Origin: Anammoximicrobium sp964645045
GTDB taxonomy: Bacteria > Planctomycetota > Planctomycetia > Pirellulales > Pirellulaceae
Assembly (NCBI GenBank): GCA_964645045.1
Contig: CAZXYZ010000023.1
Location: forward strand, 1 to 64,000
Direction of reading: 5' to 3'
Length of the DNA: 64,000 bases
Shown here: positions 26,892-34,686 of the stretch, one piece after another
Numbering within the stretch: position 1 is the stretch's first letter
Layout of the letters: each line of letters opens with the position of its first letter
Position numbers and translations under genes: made by a program
The notes under the pieces: generated by a model
Databases searched by the model: none
Seen by the model: only the letters and a program-made list of their open reading frames with translations
Told to the model about the DNA's origin: nothing

Positions 26892-28153
26892 CGCCCGAAA
26901 TCCACCACGTCCTGGCGTGCCTGCTGGCGGTCCTCGGTCACTTGGCGTTGTGGATCGGGACGTTCAGCCGCCTGCACGCCTTGGGCTTGCGCATGTGGCT
27001 GCTGCACCTGCTCGAATTGCCGATCTTCGCCATGTTGCTCGGCCTTCCCGCAGCCGTCCTCGTGCAGTGGACGCTCCATCCTCCGCCGGAACTCGACCTG
27101 GGGGCGTGGGTGCCAGGCGGCGCCGCGGGCTGGATCTACTTCTGGTTGTGCAGCGTGTGGGGCGTGGTCGCGATCCTGACCTGGAGTTGGCGGAAATGGA
27201 AGGGTCCGCCGGCCCAGTTCGTCCGCTATGAGCGGCAGATCGAATCGGTTGCCGAACGCCTCGGCCGCTGGCCCTGCCGCGATACGGCGACCCGGCTGCT
27301 GGCTCGCCTGCCGGGCAACCAGATTCTCGACCTGGAAATCAATGTCAAAACGCTGCTCGTCCCTCGGTTGCCGCCCTGCTTGGACGGCCTGACGATCGTC
27401 CACTTGTCCGATCTCCATTTCACCGGGTATTTGACGCAAGATTTTTTCCAGTTTGTTGTGGATCGGGTCAACGAGTTGGATGGCGACCTGATCGCGCTCA
27501 CCGGCGACATCATCGACACGCGGCCATGCCTGGGGTGGATCACCGAAGTCCTGGGCCGCGTACACGGTCCCCTGGGCGCCTTCTGTATCTTTGGCAACCA
27601 TGATCTTCGCATCCGCGACATGCCGTTGCTGGCCACCGAATTCGAACGTGCCGGCTGGCACTATGTGGGCGGCCGTTGGAGCCAGCTGCGGGTCCGAGGC
27701 CAAGCGATCGTCGTGGCGGGCAACGAACTCCCGTGGCTGGGGCCGCCGGCCGACATGACAACCTGTCCCGGGCCGGCCGACAAGCAGGGGGCGTTGCGGA
27801 TCTTGCTGTCGCATTCACCCGATCAAATCCACTGGGCGCGGCGGCGCGGCTTCGACTTGATGCTGGCCGGGCACACGCACGGCGGCCAGATTCAGCTGCC
27901 GGTAATCGGGCCGCTGATCGGGCAGAGCCGCTACGGCGTGCGGTATTGCTGCGGCGTGTTCTACGAAGCGCCGACGCTGCTGCACGTCAGCCGCGGCGTG
28001 TCCGGCGTGCAAAACTTGCGGATCAATTGCCGCCCGGAACTGACGAAACTGGTGCTCAAATGCAGGTCGCCGCTGACGGTCGACGACCAGGAACAGATCG
28101 CCGCTGAATTGCTGCCCCGCGTACCCGTTCCGGCCGCGGTGTCGCGTGGGTAA
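26888..28153 (+). CDS. membrane-anchored metallophosphoesterase
   Basis: This 421-residue protein has two or three N-terminal membrane segments within residues 1-100. The rest is a calcineurin-type phosphoesterase domain with the full metal-binding series: Asp175-x-His177 in HLSDLHF, Asp207 in GDIID, GNHD at 236-239 and AGHTHGGQ near 315. The layout resembles YkuE/LpxH-type enzymes that act on phospholipid or lipid A intermediates, but the substrate is unknown. Its ATG overlaps the stop of the PAS-GAF-REC gene, so the sensor may control or partner it (inference). Confidence 0.87.
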   Translation: MTPEIHHVLACLLAVLGHLALWIGTFSRLHALGLRMWLLHLLELPIFAMLLGLPAAVLVQWTLHPPPELDLGAWVPGGAAGWIYFWLCSVWGVVAILTWSWRKWKGPPAQFVRYERQIESVAERLGRWPCRDTATRLLARLPGNQILDLEINVKTLLVPRLPPCLDGLTIVHLSDLHFTGYLTQDFFQFVVDRVNELDGDLIALTGDIIDTRPCLGWITEVLGRVHGPLGAFCIFGNHDLRIRDMPLLATEFERAGWHYVGGRWSQLRVRGQAIVVAGNELPWLGPPADMTTCPGPADKQGALRILLSHSPDQIHWARRRGFDLMLAGHTHGGQIQLPVIGPLIGQSRYGVRYCCGVFYEAPTLLHVSRGVSGVQNLRINCRPELTKLVLKCRSPLTVDDQEQIAAELLPRVPVPAAVSRG

Positions 28154-28198
28154 AATCCAAGTCGTGTCTGGTTACCGGCCGCCGGCCAAATCACAAAT

Positions 28199-28240
28199 CC
28201 GAAATCCGAAATCCGAAATCCGAAATCCGAAATCCGAAAT
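28199..28240. repeat. six tandem copies of CCGAAAT
   Basis: Six consecutive heptamers run without interruption, followed by AAATCCAAAATGC. The complementary words ATTCGGATTTC recur at 28340-28383, so the intergenic region could fold back on itself. Copy number of such short tandem units often varies between strains. Confidence 0.9.
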
Positions 28241-28441
28241 AAATCCAAAATGCAAAAATCGAATGTTCAAAACGCAGCTGGCGAAGCCGCCAGCAAACGA
28301 TGGAACGGCAGCTCTTGTTTCGAGCCTTTGGCATTCGGATTTTGAGTTTGTTTCGGATTTCGTGATTCGGATTTCGAATTTCTACGACGCTAAAGATGGC
28401 CTGCGGTCTCGAAAGTGTGTACTGCGCAACGGAGCTTACGA

Positions 28442-29584
28442 ATGCAACTCAACCCAAGACACCCTGATTTTGGCCCCGTTTCGGTTTCCCGTCGCCGCTT
28501 CCTGCAGACTGCCGCAGCCGCCGGAATCGGCTTGGCGTCGTGCTCGCAGCCGTCGCGGTCTGCGGAGCCGCCTGTTCGCCGGCCGCTCGCGCTGGGACTC
28601 GACAACTTTGCGGTCCGCGCGATGAACTGGAAAGGGCGGCAGTTGATCGAGTATGCGGCGGGGCTGCAGCTGGATTCGCTGTTCATCACGGACTTGTTCG
28701 CCTTCGAAAGCCTCGAAGACGGCCACCTGCGCGACTTGCGCAAGCTGGCGGCGGACCAAGGCGTCGCGCTGTATGTGGGCAGTTGGAGCGTCTGTCCGAC
28801 GTCAACCAGTTTCAAGACGGACTGGGGCACGGCCGACGAGCATCTGGCGTTGGGTCTGCGCGTGGCTGCGGCGTTAGGCTCGCCCGTGTTTCGCGTGATT
28901 CTGGGCAGCCGTCGCGATCGGACGACCGAGGGCGGTATCGACGCGCGCATCGCCGACACGGTCCGGGTACTCAAAGCGGCCCGTGCCCGGGCATTGGACT
29001 TGGGTGTCAAGATTGCCGTCGAGAACCACGCGGGCGACATGCACTCCACAGAGCTCGTGCGGCTGATCGAGGACGCCGGGCCGGATTACGTGGGTGCCAA
29101 CCTGGATGCCGGAAACGCCACCTGGACCCTGGAGGACCCGCTGGACAATCTGGAGAATTTGGGCCGTTACACCGTCAGCAGCAGCCTCCGGGACTCGGCG
29201 CTCTGGCCAAGCGATAACGGCGTCACGATCCAGTGGACGGCGATGGGCGATGGAGTGGTGGACTGGAAGAAGTACTTTGCCCGCTTCGCCGAGTTGTGCC
29301 CGGACGTTCCCGTCAACATCGAGACCATCTCCGGGTTCAATCACGAACTGCCGTTGAATAAGGACGACTATTGGCAAGCTTGGCCCCACGGCAAACCGCC
29401 GAACTACGGCCGCTTCCTCGCCCTGGCCAAAGGCGGCCAGCCGCGTCCGCCGCACCAGCACCCATCCGGCGCCGATCGCCAGACGGCAGAGCAGGCATAC
29501 CAAAAAGAGGAACTGGAACGTAGCCTCCGCTACTGCCGGGAACTGGGTTTGGGCCGCCAGCGGAAAGCATCGTTCAAGGAATAA
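28442..29584 (+). CDS. Tat-exported sugar-phosphate isomerase/epimerase-like protein
   Basis: This 380-residue TIM-barrel protein has a Tat signal (SRRRFLQTAAAAGIG, about residues 16-32). The barrel contains IAVENHAGD and YVGANLDAGNAT, which carry the usual Glu and Asp metal ligands, and INIETISGFNH-type late residues. It belongs to the xylose-isomerase-like superfamily and probably acts on a sugar or inositol in the periplasm. The ATG at 28442 has a GGAG site; a start nine codons upstream is less likely. It converges with the second HtrA-like gene. Confidence 0.82.
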   Translation: MQLNPRHPDFGPVSVSRRRFLQTAAAAGIGLASCSQPSRSAEPPVRRPLALGLDNFAVRAMNWKGRQLIEYAAGLQLDSLFITDLFAFESLEDGHLRDLRKLAADQGVALYVGSWSVCPTSTSFKTDWGTADEHLALGLRVAAALGSPVFRVILGSRRDRTTEGGIDARIADTVRVLKAARARALDLGVKIAVENHAGDMHSTELVRLIEDAGPDYVGANLDAGNATWTLEDPLDNLENLGRYTVSSSLRDSALWPSDNGVTIQWTAMGDGVVDWKKYFARFAELCPDVPVNIETISGFNHELPLNKDDYWQAWPHGKPPNYGRFLALAKGGQPRPPHQHPSGADRQTAEQAYQKEELERSLRYCRELGLGRQRKASFKE

Positions 29585-29719
29585 GTGAGGGGAACGTCGC
29601 TCTAAGTACTGGGTAAATTATGCATTGGTACTGACGGCGTCGATCATAACCTTGCGAAGTGCTGGCAGCGCGGGCTCGTAAAGGTGATGTCCTCGGCTTG
29701 CCGATTATCGACGGATCCG

Positions 29720-30961
29720 TTAGGGGCTCACTTCGAGCTTTGCCTGCACCTCGATTCGCCGGTTGTCGCGCAGTACGGTCAGTGTTACTTCGTCGTCGGC
29801 CTTGCGGCGTTCGAACACAGTGAGCAAATCGTCGGTGGAACGAACCGGTTTTCCGTCGGCTGCGACGATAGTATCTCCCAGGTAGACATTGCCGCGGCGG
29901 TCCCGGCGCGTCGAACGTAGTCCGGCTTGATCCGCCGAACTGCCGGGTTTGACGGACAGGACCAGCACTCCTGCGACGTCCAACCGGCGAGTCCAGCTGT
30001 CCGGCGCGACGGCAATCGCCAATCCGGGCCGAATGATCTTGCCGTGCGCGATCAACTCCGGCGCCACCCAGCGGATCGTATCGACAGGGATTGCAAAGCC
30101 GATGCCGGCATAGGCGCCGGAAGGGCTGACGATGGCGGTGGTCATGCCGATCAACCGGCCGGAACTGTCCAGCAGCGGCCCGCCGGAATTGCCCGGATTG
30201 ATGGCCGCGTCGGTTTGGATCACGTCGCTGATCGGTCGTCCGCTGGCGGATTCAATCTCTCGCCCCAGCGCGCTGATCACACCGGTGGTCAGCGTGTGAT
30301 CCAGACCAAACGGGTTTCCGATGGCGAACGTATGCTGGCCCACCTGCAAATCATGGGAGGTTCCCAACGGGAATTGTTTCAGCCGCTCGGCCGGGGCCTC
30401 GATCTTCAAGACCGCCAGATCCTTGTCGGGAGCCACGCCAATCAGCTTGGCGGGCCAACTGGATCGGTCCGCCAACGCAACTTGCGCCGTGTCCGCATCC
30501 CGGATGACATGGAAATTGGTGAGCACGTGCCCCTGCCCGTCCCACAAGAATCCCGACCCCGTGCCTTGCGGCGTTTCCATGACATTGAACGTAAACAAGT
30601 CGCGTTCCAAAGCGTGCGTGGTGATGTGGACGACCGCCGGCGAGGCCGCGGCAAACAGGGCGATCGTCGCTTGCTCACTTTCGGCCAGATTGCCGCGCGG
30701 CACGATCGTCGGAGGGACCGGCAGTTGACGAGTCACCGACGGGACCGGATGGGGTGGCGAATCTGGGCCGGCGGCGCTGGGCATTTCCGATTCTGACTCG
30801 CCGGCCGGCCACTCGTCGCCGGGATGCGGCCGGGGGCCGGGGGCAAAACGCTGCCACAACACGGCAGCCGACAAGACCAGTACGCACAGCAACAACACAC
30901 GGTTGGATAGCATCGGCCGGGAACGATTCGGGGCACCCGGAGAAAAACCGTCTCGAGTCAT
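29720..30961 (-). CDS. HtrA/DegP-like serine protease, single PDZ
   Basis: This 413-residue envelope protease is anchored by a membrane segment at about 20-36, followed by a Pro-rich linker to about residue 90. The catalytic residues are His151 in TNFHVI, Asp181 in DKDLAVL and Ser259 in GNSGGPLL. One PDZ domain covers about 310-410. It resembles DegS/DegQ-like proteins and has one PDZ fewer than the protease at 5178-6572. The start at 30961 has a GAGG site and gives a sensible anchor; the longer frame lacks coding character. Confidence 0.88.
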   Translation of the reverse strand: MTRDGFSPGAPNRSRPMLSNRVLLLCVLVLSAAVLWQRFAPGPRPHPGDEWPAGESESEMPSAAGPDSPPHPVPSVTRQLPVPPTIVPRGNLAESEQATIALFAAASPAVVHITTHALERDLFTFNVMETPQGTGSGFLWDGQGHVLTNFHVIRDADTAQVALADRSSWPAKLIGVAPDKDLAVLKIEAPAERLKQFPLGTSHDLQVGQHTFAIGNPFGLDHTLTTGVISALGREIESASGRPISDVIQTDAAINPGNSGGPLLDSSGRLIGMTTAIVSPSGAYAGIGFAIPVDTIRWVAPELIAHGKIIRPGLAIAVAPDSWTRRLDVAGVLVLSVKPGSSADQAGLRSTRRDRRGNVYLGDTIVAADGKPVRSTDDLLTVFERRKADDEVTLTVLRDNRRIEVQAKLEVSP

Positions 30962-31087
30962 GGCTAGGCCTCGTTGCGAAGAGAACGCTTCCCGGATAGT
31001 GTAACCGATTGGCCAGAAGGTGAGGAAGTGCGGCAGTGGCGAGACTGGCCATCCTACCAAGCCGTCAATCCACGAAGGAGGTGCCCC

Positions 31088-32440
31088 ATGACGTGCGAGA
31101 AACGGATCCTGTTGGCCGTCGCAGCGGCGTTGAGCCTGGGTGCTGTGCAGGCCGGTGAACAACTATTCGCGCCGGTGAAGATCGACGGCCCGGCGCACGA
31201 TCCCCCGCAGCATTCCTATTGGTTTGGTCCGTTCTCCGAGTGTTGTTCCGTGGCCGACTTGGACGGCGACGGAGACTTGGATCTCGCCGCCGGACGCAAC
31301 TGGTACGAAGCGCCGGACTGGAAAAAACACGCCGACTTCCGCGACGGGGCACAGGTCAATGGCCCCGAAACGGACGACAACAGCGAATTCGCGATGGATG
31401 TCAACCGCGATGGCCGGCCGGACATTGTCAGTTCCGGCTGGATGTTCCTGCACGGTGCTTTCTGGTACGAGAATCCCGGTCCCGAGGGACTGCGTTCGGG
31501 CGCCAAATGGAAGGCCCAACGGATCCATGCGGCCAAGAATATGGAGGGCGTGATCCACGGCGACTTGGACGGCGACGGAGATGACGATATCCTGGTCAAC
31601 CACTGGGCGCCGGTGCCGAGCCAGGGGATGACGTGGCTGGAACATGTCGACCAAGCGCCGTGGCTGGTCGAGCACGTGATTGGAACGGACGGCGAACATC
31701 ACGGCAACGGCTTGGGCGACATCAACGGCGATGGACGCAACGACATCGTCACGCCACGCGGATGGTACGAAGCACCGGCCGAACCGCGCACCGGCCAGTG
31801 GGTCTTTCACGCCGACTATCTGGTCCACCGTGTGGGGCAACCGGAACAGCCGATCGCAGCCTCGCACCCGATGCTGGTCCACGACGTCAACGGCGACAAG
31901 CTGGCGGACATTATCGTGGGCGCGTCCCACGAATACGGCTTGGCTTGGCTGGAACAGCAGGTCGCCACCGACGGCAAACGCAGCTTTCAGACCCACTGGG
32001 CCGAGACCGATTTCGGCCAGTTTCATACGATGGCGTTGGGCGACTTGAACGGTGACGGCCAGCCCGACCTGGTGACCGGCAAGCGATTGTTTGCCCATCA
32101 CGGCCGCGACACCAGCTGTTACGATCCGCTGTTTGCGTTCTGGTACGACCTGCAGGGCGGCAAGTTCGTCCGCCACGTGCTGTCCTATAACCACCTGCCG
32201 TGGATTCCCGGCGAGAAGAATATCAACCCGCCGCCCAACGGCGCCGTTGCCGTAGGAATGAAACTGAATATTGCGGACATGGACAAGGACGGCGACAACG
32301 ATATCATCGTGGCAGGCAAGACCGGCCTGTACGTCTTCTACAACGAAGGCACCACGCCGCGCGAGCGGGGCCCGCACCGGCTGCCGCTGGAGTCGACCTA
32401 TCCGTCGTGGGTTGACTGGCGAAGCCAAGGGGCGGGCTAA
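31088..32440 (+). CDS. secreted VCBS/FG-GAP repeat protein
   Basis: This 450-residue protein has a signal peptide ending near residue 22 (SLGAVQA). It contains seven calcium-binding loops of the type D-x-[DN]-x-[DN]-G, such as DLDGDGDLD, DLDGDGDDD and DINGDGRND. They are spaced as in FG-GAP/VCBS beta-propellers, with a final DMDKDGDND. Such proteins sit on the cell surface or are secreted and bind polysaccharides or proteins. A strong GGAGG site precedes the ATG. A family A repeat follows 163 bases after the stop. The ligand is unknown. Confidence 0.85.
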   Translation: MTCEKRILLAVAAALSLGAVQAGEQLFAPVKIDGPAHDPPQHSYWFGPFSECCSVADLDGDGDLDLAAGRNWYEAPDWKKHADFRDGAQVNGPETDDNSEFAMDVNRDGRPDIVSSGWMFLHGAFWYENPGPEGLRSGAKWKAQRIHAAKNMEGVIHGDLDGDGDDDILVNHWAPVPSQGMTWLEHVDQAPWLVEHVIGTDGEHHGNGLGDINGDGRNDIVTPRGWYEAPAEPRTGQWVFHADYLVHRVGQPEQPIAASHPMLVHDVNGDKLADIIVGASHEYGLAWLEQQVATDGKRSFQTHWAETDFGQFHTMALGDLNGDGQPDLVTGKRLFAHHGRDTSCYDPLFAFWYDLQGGKFVRHVLSYNHLPWIPGEKNINPPPNGAVAVGMKLNIADMDKDGDNDIIVAGKTGLYVFYNEGTTPRERGPHRLPLESTYPSWVDWRSQGAG

Positions 32441-32602
32441 TGGACGGTTGGCAAGTTCGGCGCAGGTTTTCCGACGTGCGTTCGGCGCAGGTCTCCCGAC
32501 CTCGCCGAAACCGCCGACCGCAGGTCTCCCGGATTCAAGAGAACAATCGATCGGCCAAGGGCTAGACTGGGATCCCCCGCCGACAAACCGTGGTTGCCTG
32601 CC
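32441..32602. other. intergenic, degenerate repeated motif only
   Basis: The stretch contains GGCGCAGGTTTTCCGACGTG followed by a diverged second copy, GGCGCAGGTCTCCCGACCTC, and the related GCAGGTCTCCCGG. I see no gene. It leads into the family A element at 32603. Confidence 0.5.
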
Positions 32603-32774
32603 GAGAGGCGAGCGGCCGGCGTAAGCCCGCCGGTGACGCACTTGGCCGCCCATTTCAGCGAGTTGCCTGCACGATGACCATCGGTGAAATCAGTACACGG
32701 CCGGAAGAGTAGTCGCCGAAACAATGCACCGATGGGCTGACGCCCACCGTTCGCCAGGATTTCTGCAACGTTTG
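32603..32774 (+). repeat. dispersed 3'-end element, full copy (family A)
   Basis: This element of about 172 bases begins GAGAGGCGAGCGGCCGGCGT and ends near CGCCAGGATTTCTGCAACGT. Its ends are imperfect inverted repeats: GGCGAGCGG at the left pairs with CCGTTCGCC at the right. It matches 54501-54672 along its length and 994-1084 over the first half. It lies downstream of the VCBS gene in the same orientation. Confidence 0.85.
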
Positions 32775-32817
32775 ATTACACAGTCCAGCACAGCGTCAAC
32801 AGAGGAGACTGCTCGCA

Positions 32818-33513
32818 ATGAAGTTCGTCATGGTTTCGCGGATGGCCGCTGTCGCCCTAATAATCGCCGTTGTTTCAGGACCCGCCGGGCTTGCCCCTGC
32901 CGGTCCACCACCGTGGCGGACGTTGTTTAACGGGCGGGATTTGGCCGGTTGGACTTGCGGTCCCGACAACGCGTGGGGCGCCGAAGACGGAGCGCTGACG
33001 CTGCGGCGCGAGTTCGACGGCAAGGAGCACAACGCCGACTACCTGTGGTCCAAGGAGACCTACGGGGATTTTATCCTGGAACTCGAATTCAAGATCCCCG
33101 AACAGGCCAATAGCGGTGTCTTCCTGCGCACGGCCGACATCAAAGATCCGGTCTACACCGGAATCGAAGTGCAAGTGGCGAACTCGTATGGCCGCGACAG
33201 CCTCAGCCGCGGCGGAACCGCGGGGGCGATCTACGATTGCCTGGCACCGTCGAAGAATGCCATCCAAAAGCCCGGCGAATGGAACCGGATGAAAATCACT
33301 TGCCGGGGGCCGCTGATTCAAGTCGAATTGAACGACCAAGCGGTGATCGACATGGATTTGGACCGTTGGACTCAGCCAAAACAGAATCCGGACGGCACGC
33401 CGAACAAGTTTCCTCGGGCGCTGAAGGATTTCGCCCGCCAAGGCTACATCGGTCTGCAGGACCACGGGCGGGCAGTGTGGTACCGGAATATCCGCATCGC
33501 ACGACTGGACTGA
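32818..33513 (+). CDS. 3-keto-disaccharide hydrolase-type (DUF1080) protein
   Basis: This 231-residue protein has an N-terminal signal peptide (to about residue 28) and one DUF1080 domain. The family's landmarks are visible: LFNGRDLAGW at about 36-45, WSKETYGDFILELEFK, NSGVFLRT, and the C-terminal GYIGLQDHG and YRNIRI. DUF1080 domains have a concanavalin-like fold and some cleave 3-keto-glycosides in the periplasm. A GAGGAG site lies nine bases before the ATG. The DUF6807 gene follows 44 bases later on the same strand, so the two probably form an operon. Confidence 0.9.
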   Translation: MKFVMVSRMAAVALIIAVVSGPAGLAPAGPPPWRTLFNGRDLAGWTCGPDNAWGAEDGALTLRREFDGKEHNADYLWSKETYGDFILELEFKIPEQANSGVFLRTADIKDPVYTGIEVQVANSYGRDSLSRGGTAGAIYDCLAPSKNAIQKPGEWNRMKITCRGPLIQVELNDQAVIDMDLDRWTQPKQNPDGTPNKFPRALKDFARQGYIGLQDHGRAVWYRNIRIARLD

Positions 33514-33557
33514 GCGCCCATCAAACGAGAACCCCTTTTCGTATAAGGAACCAGACG

Positions 33558-34508
33558 ATGAGTGATTTGCTTTCAACGGGGCTTGCCATCCTGCTGTCCG
33601 TGACGCTTGTGGCGGTGTGCGCCGGGCGGACGAGTGGGGCCGATGCCTATCACTTCGTTGCCGACGATCACGGTTTGGTGTTGAAGTCGCCTGAAGGCCG
33701 GACGATGTTCCGGTACATGAACAAACGGCCGGAAGGCACGCCGCTGACCGCGAACAGCGTGTGCTGCTTGTACCCGGTCAAGACACCGGCTGGCGAAGAC
33801 GTGGTCGAGTTCGCCCCGACGGATCACCCGCACCACCGCGGCGTCTTCCTGGCCTGGCACGCGATCGATTGTCAAATTCCGGCCGACTTCTGGGGCTGGG
33901 GCGAGTTCGCGCCGACCAAGGACCGCGTGATCACCAACCGCAGCCTGGAAGCCTCTGTCCCACCTGTTATGCACCCGGTGCTCCGCGCCCGCAACGATTG
34001 GGTGGCCGAGGGCACGACGCTGATCGGAGAAACGACGACGGTCAGCGCCCGCCAGGACCAAGGCGTCTACGTGATTGACTTCGATTTCCGGCTGTTGCCC
34101 AAGTGCGATCTGACGTTGAAGCAGACGGCGTTCAGCGGCTTCTGCGTCAAGTCGCGCAAGGAGGGCCAAGCGGTGTACACCAGTCCGCAGGGCGAAGTGA
34201 CGCTGCCCGCGCCGCACCATCTGAAACCGGAGACCGACTGGCCGGCGGCCGCGTGGTACGACTATACGGTCGCACTGGACGGAGGCAAGACGATCGGTGC
34301 GGCCGTGGTCGATCATCCGGGCAACCCGCCTTCGACGTGGCACAACCTGAAACCGATTGCCATGGTCAATCCGTGCATCGTAGCCCCCGGCCCGGTGACG
34401 CTGAAGGCCGGACAGCCGCTACGGTTGCGTTACCGCCTGATTACGCACGACGGGCCGGCGCCGGTCGAGGTGCTGGAGAAGTTGGCGCAGGAATTTCGAG
34501 GATCGTAG
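33558..34508 (+). CDS. DUF6807 (PmoA-like) secreted protein
   Basis: This 316-residue protein has a signal peptide ending near residue 28. The family's hallmark DHPHHRGVFLAWHAID is present at about 92-107, together with the YTSPQGEVTLPAP region and a WYDYTV strand. Members are common in planctomycetes next to glycan-degradation genes and have no proven activity. AAGGA lies eight bases before the ATG at 33558. It follows the DUF1080 gene, which suggests joint work on sugars (inference). Confidence 0.8.
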   Translation: MSDLLSTGLAILLSVTLVAVCAGRTSGADAYHFVADDHGLVLKSPEGRTMFRYMNKRPEGTPLTANSVCCLYPVKTPAGEDVVEFAPTDHPHHRGVFLAWHAIDCQIPADFWGWGEFAPTKDRVITNRSLEASVPPVMHPVLRARNDWVAEGTTLIGETTTVSARQDQGVYVIDFDFRLLPKCDLTLKQTAFSGFCVKSRKEGQAVYTSPQGEVTLPAPHHLKPETDWPAAAWYDYTVALDGGKTIGAAVVDHPGNPPSTWHNLKPIAMVNPCIVAPGPVTLKAGQPLRLRYRLITHDGPAPVEVLEKLAQEFRGS

Positions 34509-34521
34509 GCGGATAAGCAAA

Positions 34522-34619
34522 GGGCTCAGACGTACAGAATTCAATTTTCGCGGCCAGTCATCTGAAACCACTTGGAAAGCGTCATCCCCGCGAAAATTGA
34601 ATTCTGTACGTCTGAGCCC
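34522..34619. repeat. 97-98-base palindromic element, copy 1 (family C)
   Basis: The ends are inverted: GGGCTCAGACGTACAGAATT at the left and AATTCTGTACGTCTGAGCCC at the right, continuing inward as CAATTTTCGCGG and CCGCGAAAATTG. The matching arms are about 32 bases with a variable centre of about 34 bases. A second copy lies at 60308-60404. It follows the DUF6807 gene and precedes the flavoenzyme gene. No open frame is inside. Confidence 0.92.
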
Positions 34620-34686
34620 AGCGTCGACGAAGCACGCTCGATGTCGGGACCAATCCCTCACCAATCCATCCCCCCGGAACCCAACC

